Source of the DNA: Plectrocnemia conspersa
Lineage: Eukaryota; Arthropoda; Insecta; Trichoptera; Polycentropodidae
DNA: 64,000 nt
Assembly: GCA_009617715.1 (NCBI GenBank)
Contig: VTFK01000206.1
Location: 248,001-312,000 of the forward strand
Direction of reading: 5' to 3'
Numbering within the stretch: position 1 is the stretch's first letter; each line of letters opens with the position of its first letter. Positions 38,801 to 50,200 of this stretch are shown piece by piece. The notes under the pieces were generated by a model. The model did no database searches and was not told the origin of the DNA. It worked only from the letters and a program-made list of their open reading frames with translations. A program made the translations under genes and the position numbers.

Positions 38801-40296
38801 AATAAGAATTTGGCTATTCAAAAATTTGAGAAAATTATAAATCTGTCAAAAAAAATCCTAGAGAAAAAAGTAAGAAAGGCTATAATAAAAATGTTTTTTT
38901 TTAAAGTTTTTTTAATTTTAATTTGATTGCTATAATTTTTTAAATAAAAAGTCATTCTGATCCCATATCTATAGTCTATTTATTTTCAAGAGTCAGTGCG
39001 CAAGAACATTGTTTAACGCGTAATCATAACATGCTTTTAAATTTCTGCCCTGTGATTGGTCGTTCGTCGTAAGATCAATCGTTTCATTGAGAACGACCAA
39101 TCACAAGGCAGAAATTTAAGAGCACATTTTGATTACGCGTTAAACAATGTTCTTGCGCACTGACTCTTGAAAATAAATAGACTATAGTTTCAAAATGGCA
39201 GGTAAAAAAAGAAGGTACTCGTTAATAAACCTAGGGAAAAAAGTAGTGAGAGCATTTTTTATTTATGGATATAAAGATTTTTATGACTTTGATGACTGAT
39301 TTATTATAATTAGATTTTTATAAAATTATAATTGTAAATATACATTTTAAGTATGTTAGCCTGATTTGCTATCTTGTTTCAAAATAGCAGCTATTAAAAA
39401 TCGTAGCTTCATTAAAAAAAATGCTCGAAAAATATGTAAAGAGGTCAAAAAAATTCTAATAAATATTGTATAAAAAATAAAAATAATAATAATAAAAATT
39501 GTATAAAAACATTTTATTTAATAAAAAATCGTAGAAAAAATGTGGTGGTCAAAAAATTTTAATGTAGTAAAATGTATTAAAAAAAAATATTTTTGTCATG
39601 TAATATGAAATATAATGGTTTTTGTGCATATATAATATGTTCCGAAATGTATCAGCTTTGAAGTATCTCAACGAAGTTTGATCTGCCGTTTTATCTAAAA
39701 ATAAATATATTTGTATTAATACTAAGATTGTACAAAACATACTGGTCTGCATATAGGTTTGATTAATAATTTATTATAATTTTAATTCCAATTTCATCTT
39801 GCTCTATTATTACTTATAAATTAAATTACATATTATTTTTTCGCAGATTTCTTCTATAATCGTAGAGAGTTTAACATTAGATGATCCAGAGACTCTAATC
39901 ATCACATTCGAGATATTATCGTACATAATTCAAAATGCAAAGTTTATTTGCAGTTTGCAAACTCTACTGCCGAGGTGTTTGCAACTAAGCGAAAAAACTC
40001 ATCCAGTCGTAAGCGTAGCTATTTATTCAGTATATGGAGAAATTTCTAACGTTTGTTTTGACATGTGTGTGTGTGTGTATGTTCATTTGCAGAAAGTTCG
40101 AGTTGCCAGTCTGCATTGCATGTATGACGTTGCAAAGAGCTATTCGACTGAGACGCTTTTGTCTCACAAGCAGGACGTTGTGTTTGAGCTCCTGTCTCGG
40201 TTGGACGATCCCAAGCGAATTGTGAGGAATATTGCAGTAAAAGCGAGCACGAGATGGAATCTTGTAGGATCCCCGGGAGAAGACAAACAAATATAG
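26821..40296 (+). CDS. MMS19: MMS19, cytosolic iron-sulfur assembly adaptor
   Basis: Seven exons: 26821-26860, 27605-27988, 35114-35463, 35541-37001, 37065-37319, 39847-40008, 40093-40296. All GT/AG with matching phases; 951 residues (human about 1030). Family signatures: RTRGVQLLSQ-type N-terminus (here ERTRGVQILSQILAD), 'MDGERDPRN', 'CYFPVDF', and the C-terminal LDDPKRIVRN...STRWNLVGSPG. MMS19 is an all-alpha HEAT-repeat protein. With CIAO1 and CIAO2B it targets Fe-S clusters to DNA polymerases, primase and helicases such as XPD, in cytosol and nucleus. Intron 2 (7.1 kb) holds a nested LINE; intron 5 (2.5 kb) a MITE. Intron 6 is 84 nt, a multiple of three without stop. No reading-frame damage was seen. 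Confidence 0.92.
28090..29061 (-). pseudogene. Old LINE reverse-transcriptase relic (3' part)
   Basis: On the minus strand, degenerate RT motifs occur in order: VDFEKAFDQ (ending at about 29055), IPQGPNLGLLMFILFIN near 28800-28850, LLFTDNLKVF near 28750, and HIENIHQKASKMLGFI near 28610-28665. Many stops. Its 5' continuation is at 33381-33480, split by the younger LINE. Confidence 0.6.
29062..29076. repeat. Target-site duplication of the LINE (left copy)
   Basis: AACGTAGATGACATT, identical to 33366-33380. Confidence 0.85.
29764..30820 (-). pseudogene. LINE ORF2, reverse-transcriptase part
   Basis: Contains PINYRPISLLSSISKIFEK (upstream frame), the block MVDVEKAFDTVWHDGL, IPAGVPQGSLLGPFLF, the catalytic YADDTAIL and KYLGIHLDSKLKF. 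These are the ordered RT motifs of Jockey-type ORF2. The frame changes near 30590 (after PAIWKTAK) and again after the KLKF motif, so the polyprotein is interrupted. The C-terminal region continues in broken frames to about 29400. Confidence 0.85.
30823..32032 (-). pseudogene. LINE ORF2, endonuclease part
   Basis: An apurinic/apyrimidinic-type endonuclease domain in two overlapping frames. The first (from 32032) has MEFRGIRNKIGELELL, VVVTETFLKP and RPGGGVAIFVK; the second (to 30823) has ILTGDFNARHSHW, TLDIALVKG and LSSDHLPVFF. Those are the metal- and DNA-binding signatures, including the terminal SDH. The shift near 31850 splits the domain. Confidence 0.85.
32047..33245 (-). pseudogene. LINE ORF1 (gag-like, CCHC knuckles)
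   Basis: From an ATG at 33245 (MKKARKRTIG) the frame gives a basic, RNA-binding-type protein ending in CCHC knuckles (CFRCQNYGHAAKNC, CVKCTGNHATMDC). A +1 shift after the A-run near 32480 moves into a second frame with another knuckle (CTGCGADHPANFKDC) and a Pro-rich tail ending near 32054. The heptamer is not a standard slippery site for this direction, so a simple indel is more likely than programmed shifting. Confidence 0.8.
33366..33380. repeat. Target-site duplication of the LINE (right copy)
   Basis: AACGTAGATGACATT, identical to 29062-29076. Confidence 0.85.
33381..33480 (-). pseudogene. Old LINE relic, 5' flank of the insertion
   Basis: Reads MVFHFYDEKFQYKQLSNVIYV on the minus strand and joins, after removal of one target copy, to DFEKAFD at 29061. 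The younger LINE therefore landed within the catalytic YVDFEKAFD motif of an older one. Confidence 0.55.
33490..35100. other. Remainder of MMS19 intron 2
   Basis: Contains CAGTGCTCTTCAACCTTTTT at about 33508, similar to one end of hAT elements, with no partner found. A 50-bp direct duplication lies at about 33673-33730 and 33765-33812 ('TTTTCCATACATCAGGAAA'). A tandem copy with 'TATAATTGCTGAGCATTGTTA' spans 34365-34460. A GC-rich insert lies at 34560-34820 (GGCACCATGGGGCTAG, CCCCGGCGGCGGGCCCG), with no recognised coding content. Confidence 0.4.
37550..38260. repeat. Dispersed short repeats in MMS19 intron 5
   Basis: The word ACTAGTGAAAATATAA and its inverse forms recur at about 37620, 37901, 38130 and 38210, often with CACTGAAA nearby. 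They may be subterminal repeats of an eroded element. No coding content. Confidence 0.45.
38969..39187. mobile_element. Palindromic MITE with TA target site (MMS19 intron 5)
   Basis: Arms of roughly 60-100 bp are near-perfect inverted repeats (TAGTCTATTTATTTTCAAGA at the left, its complement at the right; inner parts ACGCGTAATCA/TGATTACGCGT and GTGATTGGTCGTTC/GAACGACCAATCAC). The ends sit next to TA on both sides. No coding capacity; the transcript would fold into one long hairpin. Confidence 0.75.
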
Positions 40297-40370
40297 CTTT
40301 TACAAGTTTTTATTATATAGTAAACTATTAATTGTTCATATGTATATTTTGTTATGAAGAAATAATTGAC

Positions 40371-40380
40371 AATAAATAAA
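40371..40380 (+). terminator. Polyadenylation signal of MMS19
   Basis: Overlapping AATAAATAAA, 75 bp after the stop codon. Confidence 0.65.
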
Positions 40381-40849
40381 TGTTAAATCAATTTAAATCA
40401 GTGTTTAAGTGGCAATCTAAAACCACTTGTTCTTTTTTTGATTACTCTCGTTCTGTCCGTCGATTTAAATATGATTTAGCCCGTACATGTTGGTTATCTT
40501 ATACTAAGTACTCTCCGTAAGTCTGAAAGAAATTTATTTTTCTAATTGTTGAGCCAATGATAAACTTTCAACTTTACATATTAAAACATATTTAAATAAA
40601 TGCTGCCATTTTATTCACAGAAGCAATTTTTAGAGGAAAGGGTAAGGGAATTGAAAATGTTTCGCTGCAAGGACATATAATAATTATTAATTTTTTTATT
40701 GTTTCTTATTGCATATATAATTTATGTACATGTATTGTATTTATATAAATAATCATGACATTGTATTGCTATAAATAATCGATTATCTGAGAAAAATCGT
40801 AATTCTTTCGTATTAAAGTATATATTTATTCTCTCTAAAATACAATTAT

Positions 40850-41640
40850 TTGGAAAAAATCAAAAATATTCTAGCTGCGTGGCTTAAAATAAATAATTAT
40901 AACTTTACATTGCGTATTTCAAAAACAACGTAGTATGTAGATACACATATTTTATTATTATACACAAAGAAAAATCGAAAAAATTCTATCCACGCGGCTT
41001 AATATAAATATCTATAGCTACACAATGCGCATCTCAAAAACAATGTATGTTCATATACAATGACTTTTTATCATTATAAAAATATATAGTTTTACACTGT
41101 ATATCCCAAAAACAACGTATGTACATATATTATGGCATTTTATAATTAGAAATAAAGAGAAAAAAAAAATCGAAAATTTTCTAGCTGTGCGACTTGATAT
41201 AAATAATTATAGTTTTACACTGCGCATCTCAAAAACAACGTATGTACATATATAATAGCATTTTATTATTGAAAATTAATTAAAAGCTAATAATAATGAA
41301 TAAATTTGAAAAGTTTCTAGCTGTGCGGCTTAATAGACATAATTCAAGTTACACAACACGCATCTCAAAAACAATGTATGTATATAAATAATGTATTTTT
41401 ATTATTATAAACAAAAAAAAATGTTTCCAAAACAACATATGTACATATATTATGGTATTTTATAATTATAAATAAAGAAAAAAAAAAGTTAGGATGAAAA
41501 TCGAGAATTTTCTAGCTGCGCGGCTTAATATAAACAGTCATAGCTACATATGGCGTATTTAGAAAAAATGTATGTACATATATCAAGTAATTTTAATACA
41601 ACAATTATCGATTTTAATGAAAAAATCGTAAAATTTCTCA
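40850..41640. repeat. Minisatellite, units of about 100-130 bp
   Basis: Six or seven imperfect units, each with the order TCTAGCTG(C/T)G(C/T)GGCTTAATATAAA, TTACAC(A/T)(A/G)CGCAT(A/C)TC, AAAAACAA(C/T)GTATGTACATATA and TTTTATTAT. Unit starts are near 40873, 40990, 41185, 41318 and 41515, with partial units between them. It lies 3' of MMS19. No coding content. Confidence 0.75.
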
Positions 41641-41944
41641 GACTATAAGCTATGTTACTTTAAAGAAAATGGCAGTTTTGACAGTAAATCGAAGAAAAAG
41701 TTTCACTGTTAAAATTGTTCTTTTCTTAGAGAAAAGCATATTTTTTTTTAAATTTTCGTCTGCTCTTAGTTTATTTTAACGATACATTTATAATTATTAT
41801 AAAATTTTGCCTTTACAAGCGTTTTTCACTCGGCTTGTTACAGTTTCTAATATTGAATTAATCAATAATACTAAAAATGCATATAATTATAAATAAAAAA
41901 GCGTGTAACATAAAATAAAACTAGAAAAACGCTAGTGTGGCCTA

Positions 41945-44261
41945 TAGTCCAGTCAAATAAGGCGAAATAAAGGCTAAACCTCGGAATGAAAGATACCAAG
42001 CTGAAATTTTGCACAGACCCTCGTTTTGATGTTCTAAGGACAGGGTGAAAAGTCTCATAAAATATCGTGTCTGCTAATCAAGATATCAAAGGTCAAAGGT
42101 CACAAAATTTGTTTTTTTGCAAATATCTCGCGTTTTATGCGTTGCACGTCATTAGATGCTTGACAAAACTTGTAAAGCATAAAATTATCTACAAGTTTAG
42201 TTATAATATTTGTTTTGTATCATTAACCGTTTTTGAGATATAGCGCGAAGAGTGGGAGGCGTACATCCGTTTATAGAATCCAGCGAGTATTTCTACCTGC
42301 TTAACTTGGTATAAGCTTTGTAAAAGTAAACAATCGTGAAAAAAGTGGTCTCGGCAAGTCGTTTGAAATATAATTTTATTACTTTCTTCATTGTATTATT
42401 AGGAATTAAAAATAAAATATTGCTCGACAAGAAATTTGTGCGAAAAAATTGAAAGTGTTGAGAGATGTCCTTACGGAGTATGTACCAGATGATAAGAAGA
42501 TCATTTCCAAATTAAGAGAAAAATATTTAACTGATATTATAGTTATAACGAAGATTGGATCATTCCCTATTTTTTCTTTTCGCGATGCTCAAGCTTAAGT
42601 TTTATCCATAGCTTGGTATGAAAATAAAAAAGGCACTTCGGAAGAAGAACACTTGCGCGTAGTGGAGGCTGCTGCGGCGATTATTAGAGAAGATATTCGA
42701 TCTTCTGTTGTTGAGACCAAGTCTTATCCGCCCTTCATTAATGAAGAAATTCCGAAAACTTTATTACATTTTCTGCAAGAAGTTATTATAAAGAACAGAA
42801 AGGAAAGACGGGGCATTTTAAAACGAAATACACAGCTATAAGTCATGCTATAATGACTTCCACACGAAAAAAGGTCCTTTTCTTCAGAAGTTAATAGGCC
42901 TATATGTATTTCTTCCGTAAACATCCAAAAAAGACTTTTGGATGTTTTGTCCAGGTTAGGTTTTTTCGCTTCATATAGTGATACTGTAAAATGTTAAATT
43001 TCCGCTGTTTATCACCCACAGCCTCGTAATCAACCATCATAGTCAAGTGCCTTAGTACAGTATGCAGCAGATAATGCAGAAAAATATTTATACTCTTGAT
43101 GGCTATAATACTGTTCATATAATGGGAATGATAAAAATAATAACTCCAAAATCTGAAGTTATATCTGATGACCGCATAAAAGAAATTTACAACAAAACCA
43201 AGTGCAAAGGAGTTAGCAGCATTATCACATATACCCTTTCTAGTGTATGAAAATCATGTCAAAAATCCCGGATTGAGCAAGAGATTCAAGCTCAAAAAAA
43301 TTTTAATGATGTAGATTCTACGGATGTACGGAAAGTGGAAAAAATATCTCACCGTTGCCAGGGTGGAATGGATTTATTGAACAACTTACAAAAAAAACAA
43401 TGAGAACTTTGTAACTTCTCGGATTCTGTTTCTTACTTTTATTCATCATCCTGTGAGTAATATCAATTTACACTACATTACAGTGTGCTATAAACACTGC
43501 CAAGAAACATGAACAAAGAACATGCTTAATAACTTTTGATCAGCTGTTGTACATAAAAGCACGTGAAATCGTAGCAGCTTCAGATGCTAGCTCAGACTTG
43601 TCCAGAGTAGTTGTGAAACTAGGAGGCTTTCATATGCTTATGACTTTTATTGGATGCATAGGGTATATAATGAATGGAAGCGGAATCAAGGAAGCTCTCA
43701 GTACAATTTATGCATCGAATTCTGTCGACAAAATGTTGGATGGTCCCGCTTTTGCAAGAAGTATCAGAGGCCATACGTATTACTTTTGCATTATCGATGA
43801 TGATTTTTGAAGATATGGAGATTGAAAGTTATAATGCTTTAGATGGGTTCATTCAGCAGATAACAATTTGCGATGTTCTCTACGAAACTGTGGAAGAATG
43901 TACAGGTAACTCTGGCTCCGTAGTTTACATAGCGTTATCCTATAAACGGATGCGCGCTTCCCACTCCCCGCGCTATATCTCGAAAACCATTAACCATACG
44001 AAGAAATAAATTATTACAAACTTGTAGAAAATTTTATTTTCTATAAATTTTGTTAAGCATTTAATGACATGCGACGCAAAAGAGGCGAGATATTTGCAAA
44101 AAAACGATTTTTATGACCTTTGACCTTTAATATCTTGATTAGCAGACACGATATCTTTTGAGACTTTTCACCATATATTAAGAACGCCAAAACAAAGGTC
44201 TGTGCAAAATTTCAGCTTGTTATCTTTCATTCCGAGGTTAAACCCTTATTTGACTGGACTA
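41945..44261. mobile_element. 2.3-kb DNA transposon with TIRs of about 330 bp
   Basis: The left end TAGTCCAGTCAAATAAGG and the right end are inverted copies that continue, with roughly 80 percent identity by eye, for about 330 bp (41945-42280 and 43915-44261). The outermost bases are flanked by CTA on both sides (41942-41944 and 44262-44264), a possible 3-bp target duplication. The interior carries fragments of one transposon-type protein. It fills most of the gap between MMS19 and P5CS. Confidence 0.8.
42420..43900 (+). pseudogene. Protein of the 2.3-kb transposon, decayed
   Basis: Plus-strand frames, broken by several stops and shifts, read in order DVLTEYVPDDKKIISKL, HLRVVEAAAAIIREDIRS, AADNAEKNIYTLDGYNTVH, IKAREIVAASDASSDLSR, FHMLMTFIGCIGYIMNGSG and FEDMEIESYNALDG. 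The GGFH..M.F.G.IGY.M.GSGL block is one I associate with unnamed proteins repeated in arthropod and cnidarian genomes. I cannot assign a transposase superfamily or point to catalytic residues. Confidence 0.55.
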
Positions 44262-44286
44262 CTAGTCCTATAACATTTTAGCTAAA

Positions 44287-47200
44287 TTAATCAAGTGGTA
44301 ACGATTCGTGGACATAAGTGCGTGGTCCTCCATCGTGAAAATCACCCACGGTGTGATCGGATCCGTTCAAAACCCATTTTGTTGTAAGTAGTCCTTCGAC
44401 GCCCACTGGTCCTCTGGCGTGTATCCTGGCCGTGGAGATTCCGACCTCAGCTCCCAGACCGAACCTAAATCCGTCGGCGAATCTTGAACTGGCATTGTGG
44501 AATACGCAGGCGCTATCCACTTGACTTTGGAAGCTCGCCGCTACGCTATCTGTAAAAACAAAACAAATATTTAAGTAACTCATTGCATTGTAAATTGTTT
44601 GGGAGTTAGTCGAGGCGGTGCCCATCACTTAAGCTGTCTGACGTTCAGTATCGGTAAGGTTCATTGGTCGCAATGATCAAGGGTTTGACGACTGCGGGGT
44701 TACATCGCTTTTAGGGTTTTCACTACTAACTGCGGCACAATGCATTCGTCAACCTTTACTTGACAAAAAGTTATTTCTTATTGAATCCACTGCGGTCCAA
44801 TTTATTTATTCACAACAATTAGGCTTCTTACCTATTATTTACATATATAATTTATTTAGGGTGTACCCTTTACCCGTTCCAGATGTTGGGACCACTACAT
44901 GAAAAAAACCCACCCAAGAATGCAATGACAAAAGAAGGAATGTTTCGCTATATCCCTATAAATAGTATTTAGTTAATTATTCACTATTGTAATTCACACA
45001 GCACCATTGGTTCTCAACATATTTTTAATCGCACGGAATTTATTGTTGATATATGAAACACTAAATATATTTATTTATGTGTCTTAGAATTATTTACATA
45101 TTTATATACTTGATGGTTGGTTATATTTGTCCATCGTATGATATTTTTCGAAGCAATCTTCCATATGAAGATATGATTTTAAATTACGTTTTTAAACATC
45201 TCTTTTGTTTTTCTTTCATCATTTTTTATACATAATATAGGTGTTTCCAATATGGGAATAGTACCTATTTGATAAGCCACGCCTAGTTCATATCGTAATG
45301 ATTTTTTTGTTCTTCCATACAAATACTATAATAGTGTTGCAATCTGAGGGATGAATATTGAGATGCGCATGCGCGGGCCTCGCGCCTTCGGGGCGACTCC
45401 CGCGCAGATCGGGAGTTGGGGCGTGTCGAGTTGGGTGTTAGTAATGGACGCCGGTAGACACAATTCACGTGCTTTCATTTCTCAAGGCTCTGATGGCCCA
45501 CGTAGCAATATTATTGTTTGTTCATTTATATGTTACAACTTATCCTTTGCGTATTTTTTTATTGCTTGTGTTAAACCTAATTGTATTAATTAAATATATT
45601 TTTTGGGAAAAGTAATTTATCAACAAGTAATATAATTGTATAGAATTGGCAGGGTAATCCAATTTAAGTTTCATATGTTGGCAACACTGTAAATCAGACA
45701 GCTGTCAATAGTCACGCGTGCTTAAAGTGTCAAATGCAAAGACCTCCAGAGAGGGGGGATGGGAAAAAGTTGGTTAGTCAATGATCGTTTTTTTATTATT
45801 TCGATTTCAATCAGATTCATAGTATTTCATTAAATGACATGTATTTGTTTTGACAAATTCAAGGGACCGTCTCTGTTTTAAATCCAAGTTAAAATAGCGT
45901 TCATATTTAGACGTTTTATAACAATTTTACGACACAATAAATGAGAATCGAATGAAGCACTAAACCGAATTTTGACCAAAAGCAGAGCGCAAAAAACAAT
46001 TATCCCTTCTCAGAAGTCAAAAATCCACGTCAAAAACAATAAAATCATGCCGTCGCCGACGCAGTGGGAACGCTCGTTACCGAGCGTTCCCACTGCTACG
46101 GCTCCGACATGATTTTATTGCTTTTGACGTGAATTTTTGCCTTCTGAGAAGTGATAATTGTTTTTTGCGCTCTCCTATTGATCAAAATTCGGTTTGAATA
46201 TACTTTAACCAATACTCTCGTTCTATAAGTCCTTATTAATATCGGTGAAAATAGCTATTATATTTTTAATTCTTTGTAAAATATAGAAATTCAGACAAAC
46301 TATGGAGCAATATGTGAAATGCAACGTCTGTATGTACTTCTTCTTCCGCTTATTTTCTTCTGAGAGAAATATTTTCGACTTCTTCTCGAGAATTTCTCGA
46401 GAAAATTGTCAAATCGAGAATTCTTATTACTCGAGAAATCTTAAACTATTTTTTATTATATGAAATTCAATTTGTAAAAATATTCTTGAAAGGTTTACAG
46501 CCTCTGCACCTTTTATAATGCTGCATAAGAAAAGCGGGTTTATGCCTAATATATATATATATAATTCTTAGAAGTTTTTAATAGGCGGCTGGAAATAACA
46601 AAAAATTGTTTACAAAATTTTAACACTCGAACTCGCCTTAATTTTGCTTAAGTAATAAAATAAGACACTCAGATAAAAAACATTTCCTAAGGTGTTCGTG
46701 CCAGATGTTTGAAAATATGCATACTTTCTCGGAAGATCGAAAGTTTTTGATTGACCAAAAAACTTATTCATTACTCTAACCGACCGACGGTTTTATCTTT
46801 GCTTTGGTGATCTAAGAGCCCGCTCCGATAAAAATAAAAATTAATGCCTTCTTTGGCTATTCTTCAAAAGCAGAAATAAGAGGCTACTGTAACGCTCAGA
46901 TATTTGAAATAATAATGTTTTGCTTACCATTTTCAGTAACTATTACATCAGTATGACTGCTTCCATACGTGTGGATGTGATCTACAGCATCGTCTACATC
47001 TTTGACTACTTCAACACAGCATTCCAGAGCACCGTATTCGAACTTCATGCTTTTGGCCGGCGGAGGTCCAAAAGTCAAGAGTTGATTTAGTTTCGGACCT
47101 GCGTTTATTTTGACACCTTCCTTCTTCAACATGTTGCATACATCAATAAAAAAAGTGCCTTTGCTAATGAGATTTTCGTGTATGAGCAAAGTCTCCATGG

Positions 47201-50200
47201 CGTTGCAAGCCGCTGGATAGTCGCATTTGGAGTCCCTCACTATCCTAATCGCCTTTTCCAAATCTGCATCTTTATCCACATACACATGGCAAATTCCTTC
47301 AGCATGACCCAATACTGGAATGTGCTGCGATTGGGTTTGAATGCTTCTCACTAGTTCGGAAGATCCTCTAGGTATAATCAGGTCTATGTGCTTCTCCATC
47401 GAAAGAAGATCGCTGATTTCTTCTCGGGTAGACACTAAAGCTATAGCGTTTGTGCATCCGACTGTAGCCAAAGATTCCTTCACCAATTCCATCAGAGCTT
47501 TGTTAGAATGAAACGCTTCCTTTCCACCTTTGAGTAATAAACCGTTACCGGAAGCTATGGCTAACGCTGCAACTTGAGGTAGAGAATCAGGTCTAGATTC
47601 GAATATCACCAAGAGTACGCCGATTGGTACTGTGATTTGAGTCAACTCAAGATCCTCAGCGATTTTGGTTCTTCGGAGTACTCTGCCAACGTTTTTGTGA
47701 CTAGCATCGGCTATCTGCTTAAGACCTACTGCTAAACTGCTCAACTTTGCGGGAGTCAGCGAGAGTCTGGACAATAGAGGCTTAGCTAGACCGTTCTTGG
47801 CTGCTTCGCTTATATCTTTAGAGTTCGCTTCTAAGATTTCAGCTTGCCTTTTAATAAGAAGATCTGCTAAGGTGTTCACAGCTGAAGCTCTATCTTCAGG
47901 AGATAATCCTTGGAGCACGCGACTTCCGTGGCGTGCTGAAATATTCGATTATGTAACAATAGTACAAATTCTAGTGTGATTCAAAAATACATGACTTACC
48001 GTTTTCTGCTAAAATATCCACTGGAGCGCTCCCTCCAGCTGTGATTGAGTCTGTAAAAAACGTTCCTACTTTTCTTCCGTTGATGATAGTCTTGATAGCT
48101 TTATCTTGCATTCCATTGCAAATCACTACACTCACTCCTCTGTCCAAAGCCCAAGTGGCGGCGTTGACTTTGGAGTCCATTCCTCCTGTGCCTACCTACA
48201 ATTAAATAAATGCATGAATTACCTGAGACCTTGCCTTGCACACAAGTGCTACTTATGCGTCATGTAAACCTTAGACTTTTGGCCAAACTCGATCGAATGT
48301 CTATCTTGCGAAGTGTACGTGTGCATCATTCTAGCTCCGTCTTCCCACGGAGGTTTGTTATAAATGCCATCGACGTCAGACATGAGGATAAGGAGGTCAG
48401 CTTGAATCTCTGCCGATAACATGGCTGACAAGCTGTCGTTATCTTTAATGCTAATCCCCTGCAAATATTAAAAAAAAACATATCACAATTGTTTGATTAT
48501 CGAATAGCCGCCGAATTAACTTACCCTCTTTGTGCCGTAGCCTGCCACTTCAGCATCATCTTTGATGAACATTGGAGGACTAACTGCGTCGTTGGTGTTT
48601 ACAATAGGAACAATGTTCAAAGATATTAGCTCGGATAAGGTTGTGAAGAGATTCTTTCTCGTCTGCTCGTTGTAAAAATCTGGCTTGGTCACTAAAACCT
48701 GAATACATAGTTGTACTGAAGAATTATTTTATTAAATATTTTTTTACTCACTTGTGCTATTTTGACTCCATATTGCGCAAACATAGCGTCGTACAAAGAC
48801 ATGAGACCAGATTGCCCCACAGCTGCAGCAGCTCTTGGTTCTAAGATGGAGAACGCGTCCTAAAATTTAATAAAAAATAAATACTTGCTAGAGTTGGTTT
48901 GGTATATTAGATGATATATACTCACTTGTCTGGTATTATCCTTGGGCGATAGAGTTTCTCTCATTGATAAGGACATGAGGAGCTCCTGAGTCAACTTTTG
49001 CTTTCCAAAAGCAACAGCACCACTCGTCACCATGATGCATTCTCTGCCTTCATTCTGGCATTCGGCTACCTAAAAAAGAACACATTTTATTAATGGCGAT
49101 AATATAAGAATGTTGCTTAAAATCCGAAGCACAACTGCATAAAAAACACTAAAAAAATAACATTCCGCCGCTCGACGTAATGCAATTTGAAATTCCGAAA
49201 TGCAGCTAAAGCAGTCGGGCCACATATAACCATAGGAATATTTTCAAACCAAAATATGTATTTATTGTGCAAAAATATTTTTATGAAAAAAATCAAATTT
49301 TTTTAAACAATAATAGCAAATATTTAGCAGATAACCAGAATTAAATTTTTACAGAATATTAATATTTTTTAGAACGTACTGAAGGTAGAAAAACATACAA
49401 TTGTCAATAAAATCAAAATATAATTAAAGATTTAAATTCATTTATGTACACGTACATTGGATTTATAATAAAAACATTTTTTTTAATTAACAGTTTACCG
49501 CCCGGAGTTTTTTTTGCCGAGCTTTTCTTGGTGGCCGGACGATTTCCCAGAATAATAGCAAACAATTATCTTTTTTAGTAAATTCCCTATAACTTGTGAA
49601 CCAATTAAGATATTTAATTGAAATTTAATATGTAGCTTCCTTATGATTTTTTGCATAAATAAATCGAGACATACCTTTTGAAAATTTGTCTATTAGAGTA
49701 TATGACGCACTCTGAATTCAGGAACTCCATACATATAAAAATGCATTTTATAATCAAAAGAATGCAGTATATTAAGTCTCTTCTGAACTATCGATTGATT
49801 GCTTCTCTCTTAGTGATCTTTTGTGATTTTAATTTAAAAAAAATATTTTCAATCACGCCAAAATAGAAGAAAGGGAATGATTCCATGGTTAGGTAGATTT
49901 ATTTTTTGCTATTCAGTCCTCAACCAAATATGGAATGTTGAATAGAATGGTTTGCAAATCAGATACCGGTTATATTTGTAATTTCAAATTATACAGTGGA
50001 ATTGCAGAAAGATTAGTAAATACAGTGATGAATGTACTAAACCCATATCTGGCAAGTGGCACCGTGTTTATGCTGACAATTTTATAATAGCGTTTTACTT
50101 GCAAATTATTTATTTTTATGGGAAACAGGACTTTGTGGAACAATGCGGAAAAATAGAGGTCGGCTAGAATCTTAAAAATATAAAATTAAGTACCCTACAG

